A stretch of 64,000 bases of DNA from Panagrolaimus kolymaensis (taxonomy: Eukaryota > Nematoda > Chromadorea > Rhabditida > Panagrolaimidae). Below the pieces are notes generated by a model. The model ran no database searches. It was not told the origin of the DNA and saw nothing but the letters and a program-made list of their open reading frames with translations. The position numbers were made by a program, and so were the translations under genes. This document shows positions 46,001 through 56,621 of the stretch, in pieces. Location of the stretch: NCBI GenBank assembly GCA_028622995.1, contig JAJQJQ010000008.1:3410001-3474000 (forward strand). The letters are read 5' to 3'. The first letter of the stretch is position 1. Each line of letters begins with the position of its first letter.

Positions 46001-47119
46001 AATCATCGAATTTTTAGGGCCTTGACAATTATATCCAAAATTCAATAATTAATTTGGTAACTGAAAATATGGAAATTATAAAACTTAAATGTCCAAGGTG
46101 TAGCTTACCTATTTTTACTTCCCATCGATATAATAGCTACATTAATCAACAAGCAATTGAAATTGAAAATGTAAGGAAAAAAACAAGATTTTTAATCAAA
46201 ATTTAATTATTATTTTTTTAGATAAAACAATTACTTCGAAGTTACAGCGAAGATAAAGGAAAACAACTTAGATTCCAAATTATTGCAGCACAAATTATTA
46301 AAGAATTGGATTATTTGTGAGTTTAATGGTTAAAAAAATTTAATATAAAGAATTAAATTTCAGACCTTTGAGAGATCCAATAAATTTGGAAACACTTGTA
46401 AATAGTTTAAATAAGACACCACAAATTATAACTCCAACATGGCTTATTGCAGCTGATAATTGTTTGAGGTAAAAACGTTCAAATTTTTTTTTCAAACATT
46501 AACCCCTAAATTTATAGAATATTATCTGTTTTGGCTTCCTATGCCGCATCAATTGACAACGAAGTTTCTTTAATTACAAAAGAATGTAAAATTGTTTTGG
46601 AAGAATTTAATATTCATAATTTTAATGAATTTTTGAAACATGAATTTAATTACATTTTTGAGCGATGTGCTTCCATTCCAATTTCAAACTTTCTCTTCCA
46701 ACAACTTTTATGTGAAACTCAAAGATTTGGATATTTAGTTGAGGTAAAAAAAATTAAATTTCATGAATTTAAAAATATGCTAATTTTTTGATTTTTTAGT
46801 TAAATAATTATTTGATCCAGTTTGGAAGAATTAATGGCGATATTGAAACCATAGATATCGATGACCTAACTTTGATTGTAAAAAATGTTATTTCTCAAAA
46901 AGAATTTAAAAATAATCATGAAAGTAAGATTTTCAACAAAATAAATAACTTTGAAACTTATTTTATTTTTTAGAATTGCTTTGGACTGAATTCGACGGCC
47001 TTAAAAGAAAATATTCAATTCCATATCATCCGCTGAAAATGGAAAACATTGCATTAGAAACAGTTCCAATTTTGAATAAATGGTTTAAAAATGGTGAAGG
47101 CAGCTATTATTGTATTTAA
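40038..47119 (+). pseudogene. znfx-1: ZNFX1-like helicase/zinc-finger gene, copy B, TGA at codon 382
   Basis: Twenty-two exons, 1943 codons counting the internal TGA and the final stop, all junctions in phase: 40038-40244, 40342-40749, 40870-41292, 41372-41620, 41666-42153, 42239-42759, 42817-43172, 43225-43531, 43588-43841, 43889-44116, 44170-44355, 44411-44590, 44641-44847, 44899-45310, 45363-45740, 45789-45964, 46018-46170, 46222-46316, 46364-46468, 46518-46743, 46800-46923, 46974-47119. The N-terminus is Pro/Gln-rich. Walker A GPPGTGKS is near residue 518, IAEEAAE near 996, then GDHKQLRP, and ALSRAK near 1217; Cys-rich NFX1 repeats run about 1270-1660. Length fits ZNFX1 (about 1900 residues in vertebrates). 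Exon 4 has an in-frame TGA at 41477-41479 where copy A encodes Arg (VVER), upstream of every helicase motif. The frame is otherwise perfect. Confidence 0.85.
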
Positions 47120-49281
47120 TTCAAGAAACAAAATACGCATTTTGGTCAGGGTCCGGCGAGACCAAGACTCTTGGTCTCGAAAAATCGGAATATTGGTCAT
47201 TTTCACCAAGACCACCAAGACCGAAGGTCTTGGTCTTGGTAAAAAAAATGAGGTATCGAAAGTCTTGGTCTTGGTCTCGATTTAAAAAATATGATATCGA
47301 GAGTCTTGGTCTTGGTTGAAAAAAAACTTGGTCTCGCCGGACTCTGATTTTGGTTGATGAATGTTTATGTTTTGCTTCGTTCGAAATTTACTGGTACATT
47401 TATTGCTGTTATGTATTTTAAATAAAATAAAATAATGTATTCTAAAACAAATTCTTGCAACTTTTCACACAAAAAAATGCATAAATTTTAAAATGTAAAC
47501 TAAATTAATTTTTCGAAAATTCGATTTCTATAGTAATTATTAATACTTAATTTCGCCATTTTTATTTCATGTCGCATTCTTTTCAAAAATCAAATGGGAG
47601 GTATCTTTTTTATTCAAAATTTTCTTTACCGTTGCGGATAATATACACTTCTTTGTCTTTAGAAATAATTTGTTTTCGAGTTGAAATCCTATGATTTTTT
47701 TTAAATAAAAATCAACTATTCCAAAAAAGCTTTAATTATTTAAACTTATAACTTTTATTAATTTTTTAAAGTTGTTTGCTTTCTAAATCAAAAAACAAAA
47801 AAATAATAGAAAAAAATATTCAAATATAAAACAATTCAACAAAGAGAAACGAAAAAAAGGAAAAAAATTATCGAATGAAAAAAGTAAATGTGCAGTCAGT
47901 CTCTCACGTGCAGTTGCAGCTGTCAGGAAAAAATGTTGGAAACATACACAATTTTTTTTCTTTTTGCAATTTTTTTTAACCTTAGCTCTCTTAAAAAACG
48001 TTCGGTTGACTTTTAGAGTTTGTCTTTCATAGCAGAAAATGCTAAAAAAATGTTTTTACTTTTTTTCGTTTCGGAAAATATAAATATCTTTTGATAACTT
48101 ATTGTTGATAAGATCTTTAACAAGTTCGTTAAAAAGTTCTTCCAAATAAGAATAAATCCCATCAAAAAAAAATTGAAAAAAATCGTTTTAATTATTTAAA
48201 AGTTGTATGCACATTATCATGCATAAGCAAAAAGATACCAAAAAAACAAAAGGAGAAAAAATATAAACAAAATATTCAAACGACGGAATGCAAAAAGAAG
48301 AGTGAAAAATTTTATTGAATGTAAAAAGCGTGTATATTGTTCGTTCATGTCAAAAAAGAAAGAAAAAGAATAAAGTCCAATTTTTTTTGTTCGTTCGAAC
48401 ACATTTTTAGTTCTTTAACAAAAGAAGAGTCTATTAAAATTTGTTTTTTTATGCTTTCATCTTAAAAAAACGCTGGTTTTCATTTTATCGAGATTTTTGA
48501 TATGTATTCATCTATCTTTCACACATTTAGAAAAAAATAAACGGGAAAACCTCGCGAATGGAATTGAAAATGTTAAATTACAAACATTCCTTGTTTCTTT
48601 TTTTGATTCGATTATTCTGCAACAATAATAATTTTTCCGGTACATTGCAGTTTAAAACTTTTTTAAATTTATTTGATATTGCTATTTCTTATTAACCATT
48701 TTTCCCTTTTTTATATCGTTTGGTCAGTTTCAGGGATAATCACCTCCAGAAAAAATGACAGTTTGTAGTTTCAAGTTAAAAATCTTTAAATTTGAGTGAT
48801 CAGCGATTTATTCGATTTTTTTTATACGAAAAAAGGGTATCTGAATAAAAATTATAGAAAAATTAATTTATAAATAAACCAATTTTAAAACATTTAATTT
48901 TTTAAAATCATAAATTTAAAGTAATACTTTTTTATTAAAAAATGTAATTGAGGAAAGAAAAAAGAGAAAATAAATAAAATATTTAAACACAAATCAAACT
49001 TGGAAATAGGGTGACTGAAGCAATGACAAAAAATACGTTTTTTATCAAAAAGGCGACAGACAATCAATTTGTTTTCTTCATTCAAAACACGTTTTCACGC
49101 ACCTTAACATTTAAAAAAAATCTATCCCTTTTACGCGTTTTTTTTTTCAAGAATACAATTTTGATGTAAAAATAAAAGAGAGAACACAAGCATGTTCGAG
49201 GACGAGAAAAGCATTAACAAAGATTTGCATGAAGAACACAAATTTGCCATATTCGAATTTCGAATTTAAATAAATAATTTT
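47120..49281. repeat. 3' flank duplication, copy 1 (about 47099-49165)
   Basis: From the last codons of ZNFX1 copy B (GTGAAGGCAGCTATTATTG) through AT-rich flank to a CAAGAATACAATTTT segment at about 49150, this stretch aligns in order with 49495-50795. Shared landmarks are TTTACTGGTAC-TTTATTGCTGTT, CCATTTTTATTTCATGTC, TTTTTAAAGTTGTTTGCT, ATGCAGTC or GTGCAGTC, and CACCTTAACATTT. Copy 1 holds a MITE that copy 2 lacks. No gene is supported; small frames at 48217 and 48894 (minus) have no domain. Confidence 0.7.
47147..47346. mobile_element. hAT-like MITE 3 (200 bp, GGTCTT-rich)
   Basis: Perfect 8-bp target duplication ATTTTGGT at 47139-47146 and 47347-47354. Terminal inverted repeats CAG(G/A)GTCCGGCGAGACCAAG match at 19 of 21 positions. 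The interior is a chain of GGTCTT/CTTGGTCTCG words, mostly pointing one way, with some inverse copies near the left end. It sits 27 bp after the stop codon of ZNFX1 copy B, so it is probably within its 3' UTR. The paralogous flank at about 49510-49580 gives the empty site. Confidence 0.87.
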
Positions 49282-49464
49282 TTAATTACATTTTGCATAA
49301 AAAGCAAGAGCAGCAAGACAAGCTGTAAAATTAGTTGCACTGTACATTGTTGCTGCAGAAGCTGCACAAACAGATTGTCCAGGGGAACAACTCCATGGAG
49401 CGCTTTTGATTACATTAATTGAGATAATGATAAGAAAAACAACGAAGATAATTTTTGAATTCAC
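49282..49464 (-). CDS. candidate small secreted cysteine peptide, start exon not found
   Basis: Sixty codons: a hydrophobic signal-like N-terminus (FVVFLIIISINVIKSA), then a mature part of about 38 residues with four cysteines (CSPGQSVC, later single C, final C before the stop; spacing C-x6-C-x15-C-x9-C). The frame begins at a GTG directly after a good acceptor (TTATTTCAG), and no ATG precedes the signal-like stretch, so a start codon must come from an upstream exon that I could not identify. Located between the two copies of the flank duplication. It could be a secreted defence or signalling peptide, or chance; no family recognised. Confidence 0.42.
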   Translation of the reverse strand: MNSKIIFVVFLIIISINVIKSAPWSCSPGQSVCAASAATMYSATNFTACLAALAFYAKCN

Positions 49465-49494
49465 CTGAAATAACGAAAGGTTTATATTCAGTCA

Positions 49495-50795
49495 ACGTGA
49501 AAGCAGTTATTATTGCATTTAATTCGAAAAGAAAAAATTTATTTTTTTAATTCAATGAAATTTTTTTATGTTCTTTTGTTGCACAATTATTTACTGGTAC
49601 TTTTATTGCTGTTTTATATATATTCCAAATAAAACAAATTTTTTGCGACTTTTCAAAACAAAAAAATCTCAATGTTTTTAAAATGTAACAAATAAATTTT
49701 TTGAAGACTCAAATACTTTGGCAATAGTGAATACTTATTTTCTCCATTTTTATTTCATGTCACAACTTTTTCAATAATGCAAAAAGACATGCAAATCTAA
49801 TTTTTTTTCAAAATTTTCTTTAGCGTTTCATAAGGTGAAAAAATTCTTCAATAATAAACGTGTTTTCTTAAGGAAGACTAAAGGAGTCTTATTTTTTGAA
49901 TGAAAAACAATTTTCCTAAAAAAAGTTTTCACTTTAAAAATAATAAAATTAAAAACTTTCATTAAATTTTTAAAGTTGTTTGCTATTAAGTATAAAAAAT
50001 ACTCAGAAAAACAAAACACAAAAAAATGAAAAAAAATATTCAAAAGTGCAACGAGAGAAAAGTGGAAAAAAAATTATTGAATCAAAAAACGTTCGTTTTT
50101 AAATGCAGTCGCCTGAAAAAAGGCTTTAAAATTTTTTTTTGTTTTTCATCTAACACATTTAAAGTTAGTCAATGACACGCCTTGGTTCGTTTTTTCCTTC
50201 TCAATAGAGTTCATCTTTCATAGCTACACATACATGTTAAAAAAAGCGAAAGAACAATGTTTTTGCTGCTGCTTTTTTTTAAAACAAATACTTTGCTTTT
50301 AAAATTTAAATGTAACGTGTAAAATGATAATCAAACAGTTTTAATGTTTTTGCTACTTTATATTCTTCCAAAAAACTTATTTTATTTATTCCAAAGCTTA
50401 GTATTATATATTCCTAAATGCAAGTAATTAATAAATAGGTCGGCAATATATTCGACTTTTTTTAAAAGAAAAAAGTTTATCTAAATAAAATTTAACAAAA
50501 AGGATTACAAACAATAACAGGTTTTTAACGCATAATTACTTTAATTCATTAGCTAAAAGTGATACTTTATTAAAAGAATATAAATGATAAAAAAAAGAAA
50601 GAGAAAATAAAAATAAAATATTTAAAAGTAAATCATCAAATTTTAAGGTGAAGAAAATGAAGACAAAGAAAGAATAATTTTTGTCTAAAATGACTACTAT
50701 CGATTTTTCTTCTTCTTTCAAAAACTCGTTTTTACACACCTTAACATTTGATAAAAAATTTTTTTATTCTTTTACGTGTACGTTTTTCAAGAATA
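49495..50795. repeat. 3' flank duplication, copy 2
   Basis: Diverged direct copy of 47099-49165. It begins with a match to the last ZNFX1 codons (GTGAAAGCAGTTATTATTG) and ends inside the 5' part of the F-box-like pseudogene at 50796. It lacks the MITE. The copy is shorter because of internal deletions. Confidence 0.68.
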
Positions 50796-51915
50796 CAATT
50801 TTCGCCAACATTCGTCAATTATATTTCCAAAAATGGACATTCAAGAACGCAATTTAAGTTTTTCCTATGCTCAAAAACTACGCAAAACTTAGTAAGAAAA
50901 ATTCGTGGCGGTTGTCAAGTTGATTTGCTTACTATCTATTTAAACCGTAATCAAAAAATAAATGTAAAAACAAGGATATTGGGGGATGCTGAAAATATCC
51001 AATCCCAAATCAATGCGAATTATATCAATACTTTTATATCAGTTAAGAGGGGCTTGATATTTGAAAATTTAGATGTTTATGACTTTCTAAAACTTTATTC
51101 AAAACTTAGTTTATTACGATTGGAACCAGTTAACTTTAGTAATTGTAAAATTAATGAAATTCTTGACAAATTTATGTTTTCTTCGGTGAAGAGTTTTGCA
51201 AAGAAAGATTACAATTTCTTTCAAATACAACATTTATTTTACATTTTCAACAAAGGTCTCTAAGATGGAATTAAGATGAACAATTTACAATACAATTCAA
51301 ATTTCTTATATACTAACAATTTATATGACTAAGCACAAAAAAGCAACGAAGAACCATGATGCCACATATTCATCGATCATAAGACGTGATAGCAATAAAA
51401 TGTCAGAAATAGAAATACAACGTGATTCATGATTATTCTTTTTTCATGCGAAGAGAGCAAACTTCGCACATTCGGTATCATTTTTTATTATGACTGAATC
51501 GCAGATTTTTAATTACGATGCCGTTTTCAATGAGTTGGATAAATTGCAAGAATTACGAACAATAGTGTAAGTTTTCTTTAATAAAACAAAATTAATTTAA
51601 AAAATTTTGGTTGTTTATCAAAGACACCTTTTATTTTTTTAGTGTTCCATGGACAAAAAATTTTTCTTCAATGGAAACATTGATGAATATTCGAAGGAAG
51701 AAGAAAATTTTTATTGTGCTTTTTTGGATGTCATAGAATCAATTTGCCTTAAATTAATGGCTAAATTTATAGTAAAAAATATGGAAAATAATGGACGATT
51801 TTATTGTCGATTTTTAATATCTCTCCCAGCAGATTTTGAAACTCAAGTTAAAAATTATTTGGAAGAATTTGATACTTACTCAGTCAATTTAGGCATTGTC
51901 TATATTGAAAATTAA
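50796..51915 (+). pseudogene. second-subfamily F-box-like gene, broken
   Basis: From about 50800 the frame matches the subfamily (SPTFVNYISKNGHS, FLCSK, NLVRKIRGGCQVD, ISVKRGL, LLRLEPVNFSNCK, KFMFSSVKS). There is no ATG ahead of it, because the 5' end is replaced by the flank duplication. After KSF the frame leaves the family. About 250 bp of foreign sequence follow before the family resumes (IFNYDAVFNELDKLQELRTIV near 51500-51568, donor GT, intron). The second exon starts VPWTKNFSSMETLM, then shifts frame near 51705-51715 before finishing in the other frame (KLMAKFIVKNMENNGRFYC) at 51915. Start loss, insertion and frameshift make it a clear pseudogene. Confidence 0.72.
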
Positions 51916-52478
51916 ATGAAGAATATCTTACTTTGTCTTTTAACGTTTAAAATTAATTTATTTAAATGCCATAAAAACCAATTTAAAAAAAACCTTTATT
52001 TGAAGATATTTTTAAAGAAAACTTTCGCAAGTCTTCCTATCAATTCTACAATAGCATTGCTTCTTCAAAAACAAACAATGAAGTTTTCCATGGTCGACAT
52101 TTTGGTTAGTGAATATTTTGACGCTGCGGCAAAAAAAATTACGACTTTTGTATTCAAAATGGTTAATGAAAAAAAGATAATGTTTGTTTTATAACTGTTG
52201 TCCCAAAAAATACATATAATGATTAGACAGGTTTCTTTTTCCAGCAAAAAAAATTTTTTTTAATGCCATTGTTCTGTCTGTATATCCTTCAATAAAAATT
52301 TAAGTTTGTTCAAGGCATGGCCCTTGGGTCTATTCTTTATGACCATTTATGACCAGTGCTCATTCTTGGTCGCCACAACTTTAATAACAACATTTTTACT
52401 TCATTTGTTCGGGCCCAAAATTTATTCAGGACAACGACTTTATTTCCTTTTCTTTTTGAATGATCCAAACAAACTAAA
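51916..52478. other. intergenic, no gene seen
   Basis: Two short plus-strand frames without domain or family match; promoter region of the next gene. Confidence 0.35.
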
Positions 52479-53589
52479 ATGATTGAATTAATTGCAATCG
52501 GTATTTTCATATTTATTTTAATATTTTTATTGAAAGTTTTTTTAAAAGCTAAATCAAGAAACAACGGTGTACTTCAGCCAGAACCGGAATCAATTCCATT
52601 GCCTCCTTCATTCATTTATTTTATCGCAAAAAATGGGCATTCTTACAACCAATATAAACTTTTTCGTTGTTCCAAATCAATGCAAAAACTTATTCGACGA
52701 ATTCGAGGGTTCCAAGTTGACCACATTAGTATTGATTCAAACCCTAAACCTAACCCATATGCATGGATGGACAAAAACAAAAGCGACTCAAGAATGTTTT
52801 GGACACACGATAATGAAATATGGGCAACTCTAAAATCAAGCGATGTTAAAAATGTGATTTCGGTTAAAACAGGGTTAACTTTAAAAAATATGAACGCCAA
52901 AGACATTTTAAATATTCATTCAAAGCTTAATTTATTAGAATTGGAATCAATTAGCATATTTGATTGCAAAATGGATAAAAGTCTTGAAAAATTTATGTTT
53001 AATTCTTTAAAATCTTTAAGTATTATTGATTCGGAAGTTATCGATTATGATATTCTTTTTATTGCTATGTCAAGTTTACCTCAACTTGATTTATTAGTGT
53101 GAGTTGTTTAAAAACTTCTTTTTTTCTGCATTACTTTTTTTCGTATTGGAATATTACAAAAAGATCTTTCATTTTTCTTTATATTCAAAAATTTATTATA
53201 AATTCATTTTTTCTTTAAATATGAATATGTTTTTATATTTTTTGGATTTCAACCAAAAACTTGTTTGTAGAAAAATAAGTTTATTTACAATATTAATCCA
53301 TTTTTCTCTCTCTAGCGTCCCCTGGTTGAAAGATATTACTTCACTTAAAGCTGTGACAAAAATTCAAAGAAACAAAAAACTTTGGGAGTTTGCTGTTTGG
53401 AATATTCCTGAAATTATTTGTCCAAAATTAATTGCAACTTTTGCATGCATTCATATGGTTAATAATGGGATGCTTTGTTTTTGTTTTAGGATTAAATTTC
53501 CAGCCAATTATCTTGAAAAAATTAATAAACATATAACAAATTTAACTCAAAATCATTTTGTTTTTGAAATAAACTATCCTAAAAATTGA
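52479..53589 (+). CDS. second-subfamily F-box-like protein with N-terminal hydrophobic anchor (297 aa)
   Basis: Exons 52479-53098 and 53316-53589; the 217-nt intron has GT-AG ends (GTGAGT ... CTCTCTAG) and keeps the frame. Residues 5-22 are strongly hydrophobic (LIAIGIFIFILIFLLKVF), possibly a membrane anchor. The F-box-like segment follows (PLPPSFIYFIAKNGHS ... KLFRCSKSMQKLIRRIRG). The second exon opens VPWLKDITSLKA and contains CPKLIATFACIHMVNNG. Lengths and order parallel the larger array, but the sequence is distinct. Function unknown beyond the F-box-like segment. Confidence 0.72.
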
Positions 53590-53954
53590 AAGAATTATAA
53601 AAAATATTTTCTGTTAAAATAAAAATCGTTCAGTTTTTGAAATAAAAACTGTTTTTTACCGTTCATAAATCAAATGAAATATCGATTTAAAAATTAGTTC
53701 CATAAAAAAAATGGCGCAAAAAAAATCGTACATTCTTTACTAAAAAGGAGAAAAAAAAAGAATTGTTTGCATGCAAGTCATTGGGCTGAACGGAGCATGT
53801 GATTTAATTTTTTTGCCCAAAAAGAAATATTGATTAATAAATGCAACAACTTTTCTTTTGAGTTAGGTCCATCTCTTTTACATCCTTTTTTGTATTGAGT
53901 ATTTGAAAAAATTATTATGCTTGGCTTATTCCAAACTTGAAGGAATAAAGAAAA
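53590..53954. other. intergenic, no gene seen
   Basis: AT-rich spacer, 365 bp. Nothing specific recognised. Confidence 0.35.
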
Positions 53955-54830
53955 ATGTTGGATTTAATTTGTTTTTTTATAAGTTTGAATGCGATCGCCT
54001 GCTATTATATTTTAATGGAGCCATTTAAATTTTTGCCTTTGCCTCCATCATTTATTTATTTTATTGCAAAAAATGGACATTCAAAAATGCAATTTAAACT
54101 TTTTAAATGTTCAAAATCTTTGCAAAACTTAGTAAGAAAGATTCGTGGTGGCTGTCAAGTGGATTGCCTTTGGCTGTTTTCTAATGAAATTCCTAAACTA
54201 TGGTGGGACTTTAATGAAATTTATTTCCACGTTAATACAAACTTTCTTTCAAAATTTGATGGAATTATTTCTGTTAAAAATGATTTACGAATTTTAAACA
54301 TTGAAAATTATTCAATATTTTCTTCAAAGATTAAACCCTTACATTTAGATTTGCTAGATTTTACGGATTGTAAATTGAATAAAACTGTCCTTGAAAAATT
54401 TATTATGTCTCAAAATTTGGGATATTTATCACTTCTTGATTGCGAAGTTGTTGATTTCGATATTCTCTACCATGCAATATCTAGAATGCCAAACCTTTGG
54501 TGTTTAAGGTTAGTATATTTTTTAAAATAATATTTAATTAAATACCCAATTTTTAGAGCCCCATGGCAAAGTGATTTGAGTTCCATGGAAGCATTGATTA
54601 AAATTCAAAGGAACGAGAAACTTTACAGTTGCACTATTCATAATATATCTGAATTTATTTCTCCAAAACTAATCGCAACTTTCGCAATTAAACATATCAA
54701 AAACAATGGAGAATTAATTTTATATTTCTTAAATCCTATTTCTGGTGATTACAGTAATCAAGTTTATGATGGATTTAAATATTTAACAAAAGATGAGTTT
54801 ATGGTTCGATTATCAATAGATTATGACTAA
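53955..54830 (+). CDS. second-subfamily F-box-like protein (275 aa)
   Basis: Exons 53955-54508 and 54557-54830; the 48-nt GT-AG intron splits an AGA codon (AG|A) at the same place as in the paralogue at 52479. From the first ATG there is a short hydrophobic lead (LICFFISLNAIACYYIL). An internal ATG at 54015 would give MEPFKFLPLPPSF instead, without it. Then come the F-box-like segment (PPSFIYFIAKNGHS ... LFKCSKSLQNLVRKIRGG), a repeat-like middle, and exon 2 starting APWQSDLSSMEA. Intact. Confidence 0.74.
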
Positions 54831-55454
54831 ACCTTCGAGGTTTTTAAAAATTAGGAATTTTCATATTATTATGATTAGATCTATTGAAAACTTTATTTTA
54901 TTTTTATCTACAATTAATTACCTTTTTTTTCCATTATTCCTAATTAAAAAGAAAAGTTGTTACTGTGTAATCTTTTACAAAAATATTTTGACTTTTTATG
55001 AACTTTTTAAATTAATAAAATCAAAAACAAAAATAGTCTAACATTACTTTGTGCTTTTGTAGCTTAGTGGTTTGTGCGTCCGGCTGCGGAAACATAACCT
55101 TTGTGTTCGAGTGCGGTGGAAAATTTTTTAAAAATAAAATTTTGATTTTCGAAACTGTGCCTCAATAATTTTCATATTCGATTGATTCCTGTTGTCATGA
55201 TAATTGATTATAGAAATCGTTAAGAATAGTAAAAAAAACTTTTTGATCGTTGTTGCTTCTTATAGTCAAAATCTTAGCCTTCTAGCTCAATTCCGATAAT
55301 TTATTTTTTAATGATATACTGCTGCCTTAGAGATAATCAATTGTGAAAAGATAGGCAAAAGGTAAAATAAATGATTTATTAAACAGATATAAAAACAAAT
55401 ACGACATGAGAATACATATAAAACAGATTGCGCAAAGATTTATTCATGTCAATA
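54831..55454. other. intergenic with a tRNA-like relic
   Basis: No gene. A tRNA-like segment lies at 55053-55118 (separate entry). The remainder is AT-rich. Confidence 0.4.
55053..55118 (+). tRNA. degenerate tRNA-like sequence (pseudo-tRNA or SINE head)
   Basis: TAGCTTAGTGG at 55060-55070 matches a pol III A-box exactly. About 40 nt on, GTTCGAGTGC matches a B-box only in its first half. The acceptor and T stems do not pair well, so it is not a working tRNA. Confidence 0.25.
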
Positions 55455-56579
55455 TCAGTGAGCAACTAAACTTTCAAGCTTATCAATTATATAGTTTGAA
55501 GCTTCATCGGTGATGGTAAGGCGAAGCTAAAAATATGTAAATTATTATTTTTGCAAACAGCTAACATCTTCGAAAGCAATGATTTTGGTATCAATACATA
55601 AAGTGCTTTCATAGCTTAATAAAAAATCTTACTCTTGTAGCATTGATAGCCAAAGCAAGTTCAACTGTAATAGAAGAACTTGTTTCGACTTCATTTTCAG
55701 AAACTATGAATTCATCAACTGATGGATCATGATGGCAGAAGGCAGAGAAGTTCAAAAAGTTTGTGACAGTTTTAGCCTTCATGATGTTGACAATTTGAAT
55801 GGAGCCTTTCAACATAAAAGGCAATTCATCAATTTCACCAAATCCATCAATTCCATTGGTATTTGCATATTTGCAGCCTTTAATTTGGTGGTGCCAACCA
55901 TTCGCATTAACTCCATAAGGGTTAATGAATCTGGAGATATTACATTTACGCCCCATAAGCTTTTGATAATTATCGATACCATAATTTGATGATGGCGATG
56001 TCTCAGTTGTAAAACAATAGCCGCGAAACTTTGCATCTAATTCATCCATTGTTAAGTCATTTTTTGGAAGAGATTTCAGAAAAACATATTGGAAATGATG
56101 AAACATGTTGGTAGCAATTCTAACTTCTTCAGCCAGGGGAAGTTCATTAGTTGTAAATGATATGGTCTTGTAATCAAGCCTTTCATACTTGATGTTCTCT
56201 TCCTTGTCGATGAAGATTATGTCAAGATGAGGCATTGCTGTACCATGAAGATGACCTTTATTCAAAGATTTCAGTCGTTGCATTACAGTTTCATTCTTGA
56301 ACGACGAACTTATCTTCAAACACGAAATAGACAAGGCTGTTAAAATAGCATCATATGAAACATCTGAAGAATAATTTGGGGTTAATGTTATCATAAAAAT
56401 AATGTAATAACCTCCTGTAAAGAGTTTGTACAACTTGGCGTCCACATTTGATTGGTTCAAGACATTTTTACAAATATCTAACAGCACTTGTTTTTGAAGA
56501 TGAAGTTTTTGACATGCTCGTTCAGCTAACAGTGGAGATCTGAGGGAAGATTTAATTGAAATCAATTCAACGTGAGTAC
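55455..56579 (-). CDS. unrecognised coding block (about 330 codons), start not found
   Basis: Open from an acceptor at 56580-56582 (CTTGCAG) through 55633, then spliced to a terminal exon 55455-55526 (GT-AG, in phase; ends KLESLVAH). A further 48-nt in-frame GT-AG intron is likely inside the hydrophobic GGYYIIFMITLTPNY region, just before DVSYDAILTA. The protein is mixed alpha/beta with an H-H-D-P-S segment near the end; I do not recognise a family. There is no in-frame ATG at the 5' end. The preceding membrane gene would splice straight into it, but the junction is one base out of phase. Either one long gene carries a one-base lesion, or two units are adjacent with the start of this one lost. 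Confidence 0.5.
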
Positions 56580-56621
56580 CTGCAAGACATTGAAATGAGT
56601 TAATGCTTTAAAGCAAGCCCT

